From the NCBI GenBank assembly GCA_903842845.1, contig CAIMNN010000258.1, forward strand, positions 1 through 9,976: a stretch of DNA of 9,976 nucleotides, read 5' to 3'. The notes beneath the pieces are model-generated. The model did not search any database. It was given only the letters and a program-made list of their open reading frames with translations, and had not been told where the DNA came from. Within the stretch, counting starts at the first letter, position 1. The number at the start of each line of letters is the position of its first letter. Position numbers and translations under genes: made by a program. The stretch is from an uncultured Acidobacteriaceae bacterium. GTDB lineage: Bacteria; Acidobacteriota; Terriglobia; Terriglobales; Acidobacteriaceae. Of this stretch, positions 1 through 6,345 are shown piece after piece.

Positions 1-425
1 AGAATCGCGCGCTCTATCGCCCCGTGATGCTTCGCCAGGTGCAGCAAAATATCGGACGTAATGTAATACGGCAGATTTCCGACGATGATCAGCCGCTGGC
101 CAGCTTCCTCGGCCGCGCGGGTCAGGTCGAAGTCCAGAATGCTTTGTTCAACGACCGCAACCTCGGGCGCTGAGACGAGAAACTCCAACCGGAGGCCCGC
201 TGCCAGTTCACGGTCCAGCTCCACGCACAGCAGTCGAGCCGGCTTGCCCTCGACAGGCGCTGCATTAGCTCGCAACCGCTCCAGCAGCGCATGGGTGATC
301 GCCCCGCGCCCCGGCCCAATCTCCACTACCGTCCGCCCCGCGCAATCGCCCGCCGCCGCGGCTATGCGCGCAATCGCTTCGCGGTCCCGCAAAAAATTCT
401 GCCCGAGTTTTGATTTCGGCGGCAT
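1..425 (-). CDS. rsmA: 16S rRNA (adenine1518/1519-N6)-dimethyltransferase RsmA/KsgA, N-terminal part (gene runs off the left edge)
   Basis: RsmA uses S-adenosylmethionine to dimethylate two adjacent adenines near the 3' end of 16S rRNA late in 30S assembly. The frame reads from ATG at 425 leftward to the window edge without a stop, giving about 141 residues, roughly half of a usual 270-290 residue protein. Visible family marks are MPPKSKLGQNFLRD at the N-terminus, the SAM-binding VVEIGPGRGAIT (about residues 33-44), the acidic ELD that follows it, and the catalytic NLPYYITSDIL (about 119-129), which is motif IV of adenine-N6 methyltransferases. The start is fixed by the conserved N-terminus. 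An AAGAG lies directly against the ATG with no proper spacing, so translation initiation may be weak. The gene is divergent from glgA across 97 bases. The C-terminal rRNA-binding domain is outside the window. Confidence 0.95.
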   Translation of the reverse strand, partial: MPPKSKLGQNFLRDREAIARIAAAAGDCAGRTVVEIGPGRGAITHALLERLRANAAPVEGKPARLLCVELDRELAAGLRLEFLVSAPEVAVVEQSILDFDLTRAAEEAGQRLIIVGNLPYYITSDILLHLAKHHGAIERAI

Positions 426-522
426 CTCTTTTCATATTATCTGGCTGCAACCGCTCCTGACCGATGACATCTGACCTCTGACCCCTGTCCTGCGTTATCC
501 TATCTCCTGAATGGAGTAGCAG

Positions 523-1980
523 ATGCACATAGTCTTTGCCGCTTCGGAATGCGTCCCCTTTGCCAAGACCGGCGGCCTCGCCGATGTCGTCGGCGCGTTG
601 CCGCCTGAGCTCGTCAAGCTGGGTCACAAGGTCACCGTCTACCTGCCGCTCTATCAGCAGGTCCGCAAGCATCTGCCGGACGCGCCCACCACCGTCATCC
701 CCTCCATCACCATCCCATTCGAGTTCTACAACCGCTTTCCTTCGATCGTCGATGGCGGCCAACGCGCCGGCGTGCAGTATTACTTCGTCAACTGTCCCGA
801 GCTCTTTGACCGCCCCGAGCTTTACGGCCCCAAGGGCAGCGAGTATCCCGACAACGCCGAACGCTTCGCACTCTTCTCGCGCGCCGTCGTCGAGGCCAGC
901 AAGCTCCTCGGCGTGCCCGAGGTCTTCCACGTGCACGACTGGCAGGCCGCGCTCATCCCCGTTTACCTGCGCACCACTTATTACTACGACCCCGCCTTCC
1001 AGCACTCCAGTACCATACTCACAGTGCACAACGCCGGCTACCAGGGTTGGTTTCCACCGAAGACCACCGAGCAACTACTCTTTCCGTGGGACCTATTCAC
1101 GATGGACAAGCTCGAGCATTTTGACACGTTCAACTTCCTCAAGGGCGGCATCGTCTACTCCGACCTGGTCACGACGGTCAGCAAAAAATACGCTGAAGAA
1201 ATTCGCACCGTCGAGTTCGGCAACAATCTTGAAAACGTCTTCAACCGTCGCGGCGCTGACCTGCGTGGCATTCTCAACGGCGTCGACTACACCGAGTGGA
1301 ACCCCGCCACCGACAAACACATCCCCGCGCACTTCACACCGCAGGACCTCACCGGCAAAGATGCCTGCCGCAACGAGCTCGTCGCCGAGTTCAACCTGAA
1401 GCCGCTCATGAACTCAACGCCGCTGCTCGGCATCGTCTCCCGCTTCGCTTCGCAAAAAGGTTTTGACATGATCGCGCAGATAGCCGCCTCACTCGACCAG
1501 CGCGATCTCGCGCTCGTCGTCCTCGGCTCTGGTGAAGGCAGCTACGAGCGTTTCTTCCGCAACTGGGCCGCCGCACGCCCCGACCGCGTCGGCGTTTCCA
1601 TCGGATACAACGACGCGCTCGCCCATCGCATTGAGGCCGGCGCTGACATCTTCCTCATGCCCTCGCGTTACGAGCCCTGCGGGCTCAACCAGATCTACTC
1701 GCTCAAATACGGAACTGTCCCCGTCGTCCGCGCCACCGGCGGACTCGACGACACAATCGACGAGTGGGAGCCCTCAACGCAGCAGGGAACCGGCTTCAAA
1801 TTCCTCGGCTACAGCCCCGCCGACCTGCTCGCCGCAATTGACCGCGCTCTCGCCGCTTACGCCAAGCCGAACTCATGGCACCGTCTCATGCTCAACGGCA
1901 TGGGCAAAGAGTACAGCTGGGCCATCGCCGCAAAAGAGTACGCCACTCTTTATGACGAAGCCGCCGCGCGCAGGGTTTGA
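523..1980 (+). CDS. glgA: Glycogen synthase (ADP-glucose:glycogen glucosyltransferase), GT5 family
   Basis: GlgA moves glucose from ADP-glucose to the non-reducing end of growing alpha-1,4-glucan in the cytoplasm. The 485 residues match the usual 475-490. The N-terminal catalytic domain (about 1-245) carries KTGGLADVVGALP with the ADP-glucose-contacting Lys15, HVHDWQAAL (136-144) and TVHNAGYQG (167-175). The C-terminal GT-B domain (about 295-460) has SRFASQKG with Arg307 and Lys312, and PSRYEPCGLNQ with the conserved Glu384, followed by a phosphate-binding TGGLDDT (405-411). All key residues are present. The ATG start is supported by the conserved N-terminus and by GGAG six bases upstream (513-516). 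The gene stands alone: rsmA is divergent on its left and the AT-rich module follows on its right. No clear terminator is seen behind it. GlgA assignment is firm; a plant-type UDP-glucose preference is not suggested by anything visible. Confidence 0.97.
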   Translation: MHIVFAASECVPFAKTGGLADVVGALPPELVKLGHKVTVYLPLYQQVRKHLPDAPTTVIPSITIPFEFYNRFPSIVDGGQRAGVQYYFVNCPELFDRPELYGPKGSEYPDNAERFALFSRAVVEASKLLGVPEVFHVHDWQAALIPVYLRTTYYYDPAFQHSSTILTVHNAGYQGWFPPKTTEQLLFPWDLFTMDKLEHFDTFNFLKGGIVYSDLVTTVSKKYAEEIRTVEFGNNLENVFNRRGADLRGILNGVDYTEWNPATDKHIPAHFTPQDLTGKDACRNELVAEFNLKPLMNSTPLLGIVSRFASQKGFDMIAQIAASLDQRDLALVVLGSGEGSYERFFRNWAAARPDRVGVSIGYNDALAHRIEAGADIFLMPSRYEPCGLNQIYSLKYGTVPVVRATGGLDDTIDEWEPSTQQGTGFKFLGYSPADLLAAIDRALAAYAKPNSWHRLMLNGMGKEYSWAIAAKEYATLYDEAAARRV

Positions 1981-1984
1981 ATAA

Positions 1985-1991
1985 AATTGAG
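1985..1991. repeat. Left copy of a 7-base direct repeat AATTGAG flanking the PIN module
   Basis: AATTGAG begins five bases after the glgA stop codon and recurs at 3257-3263, overlapping the stop codon of the PIN gene. The two copies bracket the AT-rich three-gene module closely. It could be a trace of insertion, but a 7-base AT-rich match could also arise by chance. Confidence 0.3.
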
Positions 1992-2005
1992 TAATGAATA
2001 AATAC

Positions 2006-2034
2006 TTGATTATTTTTCAATATTGTGTCATAGT
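2006..2034 (+). promoter_or_regulatory. Candidate sigma70-type promoter of the three-gene PIN module, with an internal palindrome
   Basis: TTGATT (2006-2011) and CATAGT (2029-2034) are separated by 17 bases, matching the consensus boxes at 4 of 6 positions each. Transcription would start near 2041, just before the AAGGAG of the first gene. The perfect palindrome CAATATTG (2018-2025) lies inside the spacer, where a self-repressing antitoxin complex would typically bind. The region is AT-rich, so chance matches are easy. A second weaker pair, TTGAGT (1987-1992) with TATTTT (2011-2016), also exists. Confidence 0.4.
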
Positions 2035-2054
2035 TCAAATGAAGGAGAATTGCT

Positions 2055-2279
2055 ATGGACATACAATGCTTTTGTCGCTTCGATTCCTCTTGTTCTAGAA
2101 AGGTACGTTTCAGTCATGCAGCACATGCTCAAGCACGGATAAAGCGAATCATGGGATCAGGATTTGCCTATGCAGCGGAATCATTGGCTTCCTATAAGTG
2201 CAATTTCTGCAATGGTTTCCATATCGGTCATCAATTTTGCAGCAGACATGCGCGCAGCGCAGGGAGAGGTGAAATATGA
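2055..2279 (+). CDS. Small Cys/His-rich protein, probable zinc-binding knuckle, first gene of the PIN module
   Basis: A 74-residue protein of unassigned function. Its notable feature is YKCNFCNGFHIGH (47-59), with Cys49, Cys52, His56 and His59 spaced like a zinc-binding knuckle. Further cysteines at 5, 7, 13 and 62 could supply additional ligands. The middle (about 16-40) is basic and probably helical. From recall, the layout resembles small bacterial and phage proteins with a Cys near the N-terminus, an Ala/Arg-rich helix and a terminal YxCxxCxxxHxxxH, for which I know no function. The start is well supported: ATG with AAGGAG (2042-2047) seven bases upstream. Its TGA stop overlaps the ATG of the next gene (ATGA at 2276-2279), so translation is probably coupled. 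It may be a nucleic-acid-binding or regulatory partner of the toxin-antitoxin pair, which is inference from position only. No signal peptide or membrane segment is seen. Confidence 0.72.
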   Translation: MDIQCFCRFDSSCSRKVRFSHAAHAQARIKRIMGSGFAYAAESLASYKCNFCNGFHIGHQFCSRHARSAGRGEI

Positions 2280-2836
2280 GCTCAACTTCAACTCAAATTG
2301 ATATTTCATGTGCGGTAGAGGTATTTATCGCTATTGCGCTTCTTCACAAAGAGCAACCCGGAAGATCCGACTTTACAATTCAGGAAATTGTGAGCCGTGC
2401 TGCCAAAGAAAATCTGGCCGGGGAAATCAGATCCGGTGTTAATGTACATGCTTCACAACATTGTGTCGGAAATAAAGCGCCCAATCCATCCAAGCTGAGG
2501 ATGATCTATGCCACCGGCAAACATACACGGCGTTTGATTCAATCTGGTGATGATGTGCATCCGGGACGAACAGGGAAAATTTTTCCTGATGAGCATCAAA
2601 TACCGCAGGAATTCTTACCTCTGCTCGCGTGGGCAAAATCGCGTTATGAAACCACTAAAGCGAACAATCGATTTGAGTCAACATTCGACATTCCAACTCC
2701 GATGAAACCGCTCAATTCAGAGCCGGAAGCTGAATGGTTGGGTTCGTTGCTTCGGTTGAGAGGTCTTGGAAAAGAACTCTATCAAGGAATTGACCCAGAT
2801 CAGTACGTTCGTGAATTGCGCGAGGGGTGGGAATGA
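2276..2836 (+). CDS. Probable antitoxin of the PIN toxin: unassigned N-terminal domain plus VapB-like C-terminal tail
   Basis: A 186-residue protein lying directly upstream of a PIN-domain gene, overlapping it by ATGA at 2833-2836. Two parts can be seen. The N-terminal part (about 9-125) starts with two probable helices and FTIQEIV, then VHASQHCVGNKAPNPSKLRM (57-76), GKHTRRL (81-87) and HPGRTGKIFP (95-104). It is rich in His and Arg and could be a winged-helix DNA-binding fold; I do not recognise a named family with certainty. After a loose linker (about 126-152), the tail LLRLRGLGKELYQGIDPDQY (158-177), ending in VRELREGWE, closely resembles the short C-terminal tails of VapB- or Phd-type antitoxins that wrap around and block their toxins. 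It is about twice the usual antitoxin length. The start has GGGAGAGG six bases upstream (2262-2269). Antitoxin function is inferred from the tail and gene order. Confidence 0.75.
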   Translation: MSSTSTQIDISCAVEVFIAIALLHKEQPGRSDFTIQEIVSRAAKENLAGEIRSGVNVHASQHCVGNKAPNPSKLRMIYATGKHTRRLIQSGDDVHPGRTGKIFPDEHQIPQEFLPLLAWAKSRYETTKANNRFESTFDIPTPMKPLNSEPEAEWLGSLLRLRGLGKELYQGIDPDQYVRELREGWE

Positions 2837-3258
2837 GCCGCATATTTCTCGATACCAACTTCTTCATCTATATGATTCAGGATGAAGGTCCTTTGTCCGA
2901 GCGTACAAATTATCTACTACAGGCGTTCATGTCGCGCAGGGATGAAATTTTTACTTCGGTAATGACTCTTGGCGAGTTATTGGTTAAGCCTACTCGTGCG
3001 GGTAACATTCAACTTGTCAAGGAGTATCGACAGATTTTACATGGACTGGGAATAAGAGTCCTGCCTTTTGTGGAGGAAGCAACTGAAGTCTTTGCCCATA
3101 TTAGGGCGACATCAAACACCAAACCTCCGGACGCCATTCAACTTGCCACAGCGGCCGTGCCTGGGTGTGATCTTTTTCTCACAAATGACCAGAGGCTCAC
3201 TGAACTCAAAGTACGAGGCATTCAATTCATCACCTCGTTCGAAAAGGCGCCCTTTTAA
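2833..3258 (+). CDS. PIN-domain ribonuclease, VapC-like toxin
   Basis: A 141-residue single-domain PIN protein of the size typical of VapC toxins, which are Mg-dependent RNases that usually cut tRNA or rRNA. The expected acidic residues are present: Asp7 in FLDTNFFIY, Glu48 in TLGELL, Asp100 in PPDAIQLATA, and Asp119 in FLTNDQRL, so the active site looks complete. The chosen start is ATG at 2833, giving MSRIFLDTN, because it has GAGGGG five bases upstream (2822-2827) and forms an ATGA overlap with the upstream stop. A GTG two codons earlier is less likely. The gene is AT-rich like its two upstream partners and unlike the flanking GC-rich genes. It converges on the amino acid permease gene with 33 bases between stops. 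The cellular RNA target cannot be told from sequence. Confidence 0.9.
   Translation: MSRIFLDTNFFIYMIQDEGPLSERTNYLLQAFMSRRDEIFTSVMTLGELLVKPTRAGNIQLVKEYRQILHGLGIRVLPFVEEATEVFAHIRATSNTKPPDAIQLATAAVPGCDLFLTNDQRLTELKVRGIQFITSFEKAPF
3242..3256 (+). terminator. Weak stem-loop at the 3' end of the PIN gene, possible terminator
   Basis: AAAAGG (3242-3247) and CCTTTT (3251-3256) form a 6-base-pair stem with a CGC loop, overlapping the last codons and stop of the PIN gene. The T run is part of the stem and little U-rich sequence follows, so it is a poor intrinsic terminator. It is the only hairpin I see between the two convergent genes. Confidence 0.25.
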
Positions 3259-3263
3259 TTGAG
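3257..3263. repeat. Right copy of the 7-base direct repeat AATTGAG
   Basis: Identical in sequence and orientation to 1985-1991. It overlaps the TAA stop of the PIN gene, so the two copies enclose the whole module. The same chance caveat applies. Confidence 0.3.
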
Positions 3264-3291
3264 GGATGGCCTTTAATCATCGCGGACTAAT

Positions 3292-4677
3292 TCAGTGCGC
3301 CCCGTAGAGCCGCTTTACAAACCACTCCACCGGCAGCCCCAGCAATATCAGCGCTGTGCCGATGAGTGATGCTTTTAGGTTGCTCTTGTAGCTGAACACC
3401 AATATCACGCCAGACGCCGCAACAAACAACGCCGGCAGCAACGGGTAGCCCCACATGCGGAAGGTCCGCACCGCGCTCTGCGCACGCCGCCTGTAAATAA
3501 ATATCGTCGTCGCAGTCAGCATATAGAACAGCCACTCGGCGAATATCGCCAGGTCAAAAAACTCCTGAAACTTTTTCAGAAAGATCAGCAGTACCGTTGC
3601 GAGCAACCCTTGCACCAAAAGCGAAGTGGACGGTGAATGAAACCGCGGATTCACGCGTCCGAAGCCGGAGAAAAATAATCTGTCCCGCGCCGCAGCAAAG
3701 GGAACTCGCGCGCCGGACATGATGGTTCCGTTCAGCGTGACAAAGATGCTCAACGCCATCGCCGCCGCTACAAACGCCGCGCCACGTGGGCCGGCCACTA
3801 ACAGCAACGCCGCTACCGCCGGCCGCGGGCTCGCCGCAATCGCACTCGCCGGCAGCACATACTGTATCGCCGCATTGGTCAGCATGAACAGCGCGCCGAC
3901 GATGAACAATCCGCCGATCAGCGCAATCGGCAAATTCCTCTCAGGCCGCTTCACCTCGCCCGACACCATCGTCAGGTCGTTCCATCCGTCGTACGCCCAC
4001 AGCGTCGCAATCAGCGCCGCCATGAATCCTGTCCACGGCCCCATCTTCAGCGCGCCCGTCGGCAGGTTGGTCGCAAAGTTTTCCCAGCTCCCATTGCTCG
4101 CCGCAAAACAAAAGCCCACAACGATGAGAATCAGCACCGCCTTCAACACCGTGAACACCAGCTGAAAATCTCCGGCCTTCTTGATGCCCAGGTAATTGAT
4201 TCCCGTTATCAGCCACGTCACCGCAATCGCAAACACCTGCGACCACAGCATCGGCAATCCCGGCACGCTCGCGTCGAGCCAGTGGAAGCTTTCAAAGATT
4301 CCCAGCGTCCGCGCGAGGCCGATTGTCACCGCGGCAATCGACGCCGGCTTCGCCACAGCGAACCATGTCCACATATATAAAAACGCAGTCGTGTCGCCAT
4401 ATGCGCCGCGCAAATAAACGTACTCGCCGCCCGTCTGCGGCATCATCGCGCTCAGTTCGGCATACGTCATCGCACCAAACAGTGAGAGCAGCCCGCCCAC
4501 AACCCACGCCAGATAAACCAGCCACGACGAGCCCACCGCCTGCATCATCTCGCTCGGCACCAGAAAAATGCCGCTGCCGATGATAGTGCCCACAACAATG
4601 GCCGTCGCATGCCCCGCGCCCAGTACGCGAGGCAATTCGCCCGTACGTGCGCTTTGATTTATCTCTGGTGTGCTCAT
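3292..4677 (-). CDS. APC-superfamily amino acid permease (LAT/SteT-like)
   Basis: A cytoplasmic-membrane transporter expected to move amino acids by proton symport or exchange. The 461 residues contain about 12 hydrophobic segments. The first carries VGTIIGSGIFLVP with the glycine-rich GSG (residues 34-36) that contacts the substrate carboxyl and amino groups in APC proteins. The conserved YAELSAMMPQTGGEYVYLR follows segment 2, and LWAYDGWNDLTMVSGEVKRP is typical of segment 6 and the loop behind it in the LAT subgroup. ATG at 4677 was preferred to TTG at 4704 because the nine extra residues (MRRVRLIKN) are not expected in the family and the TTG has no ribosome site. The ATG itself has only a distant AGG. 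It starts 27 bases after the glycosyltransferase stop, so the two are probably cotranscribed. The substrate cannot be named: SteT exchanges Ser/Thr, but close relatives differ. Confidence 0.88.
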   Translation of the reverse strand: MSTPEINQSARTGELPRVLGAGHATAIVVGTIIGSGIFLVPSEMMQAVGSSWLVYLAWVVGGLLSLFGAMTYAELSAMMPQTGGEYVYLRGAYGDTTAFLYMWTWFAVAKPASIAAVTIGLARTLGIFESFHWLDASVPGLPMLWSQVFAIAVTWLITGINYLGIKKAGDFQLVFTVLKAVLILIVVGFCFAASNGSWENFATNLPTGALKMGPWTGFMAALIATLWAYDGWNDLTMVSGEVKRPERNLPIALIGGLFIVGALFMLTNAAIQYVLPASAIAASPRPAVAALLLVAGPRGAAFVAAAMALSIFVTLNGTIMSGARVPFAAARDRLFFSGFGRVNPRFHSPSTSLLVQGLLATVLLIFLKKFQEFFDLAIFAEWLFYMLTATTIFIYRRRAQSAVRTFRMWGYPLLPALFVAASGVILVFSYKSNLKASLIGTALILLGLPVEWFVKRLYGAH

Positions 4678-4704
4678 GTTTTTTATGAGCCTAACACGCC
4701 GCAA

Positions 4705-6279
4705 TCAATACCAGAACTTGAAATCGTTCCACTCGGCCGCGTAAGTTTTCTTGCGGTGCTTCAGCCAGAAGTAATGATGATGCTCATGGTCCATGATCCA
4801 CGGCGCATCAAACGCGCCCAGGTCAACCACCTCTTCATAATTGTCCGTGTAATCCTTGGGGTCATTGCCGAGCGTCAGCATGGATTCGCCCGTGTAATCG
4901 CCCGGTCCCCAGTAAAAGTAATTCTGGTGGCCACTGATCGCATGCGGCAGTCCGTACTGGGCCCCGAGAATGTTCACCGCGCTCGCCTCTCCATAATTGC
5001 CGCAGAAGATGCCCGTTTTCGCGCGCACATCGGCTGGCAGAGCGTTGTAGCGGTCCGCAAATCCCTTCACCATCTCCGGCCAGCCGAAGCGGTCAGAAAA
5101 ATACTGTGGCAGCGGACTGGTGAACTTCTCTGAGCGCGGTATCTCCTGGTGCAGTCGCTTGGCGTAACCGGTCCACTCCGCCGGCGGAAGAATGGTTAGG
5201 AAGAGTGGAGCGGCAATCGCCAACAATACGAGCATCAGCGCCGACCATGCAACCTCGAGCGTTCCAACCAACCATTTCACTGACCCGCTCCAGTTGTACG
5301 CCGACAACCCTGCTGCCGCCACTGCATACAGCGCCGGGTAGATAGGCGCGAGGTAATAGTCCTTCGCATGCATCGCCATCATCATCAGGAAAAACGCCAG
5401 GAACATGATGGAGATAAACCTGAGCTCGCGCGCCTTCTTCGCTAATGCCGCCCACAACAGCCCGCCTATCCACAACGGCGCCATGATGAAGAGCAGCATG
5501 TAGATCTGCGCTTTAATGAAATCAAGTGGCGGCAATTTTACGTTTTTGTCCGTCTTTGCAATTCCGCTCAGCAGTTCATATGTGGGGAAGTGATGCACCG
5601 CTTGCCAAAGAAAATTTGGCAGCGTCAGCAGCACGATCACTCCGATTCCCGCTGCGCACCACTTGCTCCACAAAACTTTGCGTTGCGGCGTCAGTAGTAA
5701 TCCAATAGCCAGAGCCACAAGAAAGAACACCGTTGAATGTTTGTTCTCGACTCCGATCCCTGCAAAAACGCCAAATGCAATCCACCACTTCGGGCTGACG
5801 CTTCCATTCAGGATTGAAACAACCACGAGCAACGCGCTCATCCACAGCGCAGGTTCAAGCGAGTTCATTGAAAGATAGTTCGACGTCCCGATAAAGACGG
5901 GGCCGGCAAATACCGCCGTCATTGCCAGAACCTGGCCGAGCCTCTTCGCGCCCATCTGCCGCGCCAGCAAACCCGTCAGCAGCACCGTGCAACCGTTTGC
6001 TGCAAAGCTGAAGAGCCGAATCCCTGTCGGGCTCAAGCCGAAGAGCAGCTCGGCCAGCCGCGATTGCACCGCCACCAACGGCGGCTGGTCCACATAACCC
6101 CAGTCCAGATGCCGCCCGCAGACCAGAAAATATAGCTCATCGCGGAAGAAGCCGTAACCCAGCGTCTCGCCATGGAGTGATGTAAGCAGATGCAGCAGAA
6201 AACAAGCCAATGCAAAGATGCCGCCGGCGATCAGCGACCAACTGAGCGAGGTCCGCTCGGGAGCAGTAACTTCAGACAT
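4705..6279 (-). CDS. Polytopic membrane glycosyltransferase, ArnT/PMT_2 (GT39/GT83) type
   Basis: Members of this family transfer a sugar from a polyprenyl-phosphate carrier to lipid or protein on the outer face of the cytoplasmic membrane. The 524 residues begin with a membrane segment (about 14-33) followed by the first outside loop, FFRDELYFLVCGRHLDWGYV (44-63), with the Asp47-Glu48 pair that supplies the catalytic acid in PMT/ArnT enzymes, then DQPPLV (64-69). About eight to ten further hydrophobic segments run to about residue 363. A soluble, probably periplasmic, C-terminal part (about 364-524) is rich in aromatic residues and ends with a His cluster (DHEHHHYFWLKH). The start is sound: ATG with GGAGG six bases upstream (6286-6290). 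It lies 66 bases downstream of uvrC and 27 bases upstream of the permease gene. Donor and acceptor are unknown; lipid A, protein or cell-wall glycan are all possible. Confidence 0.85.
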   Translation of the reverse strand: MSEVTAPERTSLSWSLIAGGIFALACFLLHLLTSLHGETLGYGFFRDELYFLVCGRHLDWGYVDQPPLVAVQSRLAELLFGLSPTGIRLFSFAANGCTVLLTGLLARQMGAKRLGQVLAMTAVFAGPVFIGTSNYLSMNSLEPALWMSALLVVVSILNGSVSPKWWIAFGVFAGIGVENKHSTVFFLVALAIGLLLTPQRKVLWSKWCAAGIGVIVLLTLPNFLWQAVHHFPTYELLSGIAKTDKNVKLPPLDFIKAQIYMLLFIMAPLWIGGLLWAALAKKARELRFISIMFLAFFLMMMAMHAKDYYLAPIYPALYAVAAAGLSAYNWSGSVKWLVGTLEVAWSALMLVLLAIAAPLFLTILPPAEWTGYAKRLHQEIPRSEKFTSPLPQYFSDRFGWPEMVKGFADRYNALPADVRAKTGIFCGNYGEASAVNILGAQYGLPHAISGHQNYFYWGPGDYTGESMLTLGNDPKDYTDNYEEVVDLGAFDAPWIMDHEHHHYFWLKHRKKTYAAEWNDFKFWY

Positions 6280-6309
6280 GAAAAACCTCCGGTGTTGTGG
6301 AGCAATGAA

Positions 6310-6338
6310 AGAATACGTTGTTGGTACACATTTGTTTA
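6310..6338 (-). promoter_or_regulatory. Possible promoter of the glycosyltransferase-permease pair
   Basis: On the minus strand, TAAACA (6338-6333) and TATTCT (6315-6310) are separated by 17 bases, each matching the consensus at 4 of 6 positions. Transcription would start near 6303, leaving about 24 bases of leader carrying the GGAGG site. The spacer between uvrC and this gene is more AT-rich than the genes around it. Readthrough from uvrC is equally possible. Confidence 0.3.
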
Positions 6339-6345
6339 TGAAAAT

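Noticed and set aside
470..483. Tandem 7-base repeat TCTGACC-TCTGACC between rsmA and glgA
   Set aside because: A real exact repeat, but only two short copies with no link to a promoter box or known site. It is most likely incidental.
504..516. CTCC/GGAG pairing that could hide the glgA ribosome site
   Set aside because: Only four base pairs with a five-base loop; too weak to propose a regulatory switch.
265..1074. Long open frame of 269 codons on the minus strand opposite glgA and rsmA
   Set aside because: Antisense shadow of GC-rich coding sequence. It crosses two well-supported genes and its translation shows no family features.
2827..2832. GTG start two codons upstream of the PIN gene ATG
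   Set aside because: The ATG at 2833 has correct spacing to GAGGGG and forms the same ATGA overlap as the previous junction.
4678..4704. TTG start extending the permease by nine residues
   Set aside because: No ribosome site, atypical N-terminus, and an ATG gives the expected family start.
4609..5133. Open frame of 174 codons on the plus strand across the permease-glycosyltransferase junction
   Set aside because: Antisense to the C-terminus of one real gene and the start of another, with no family resemblance.
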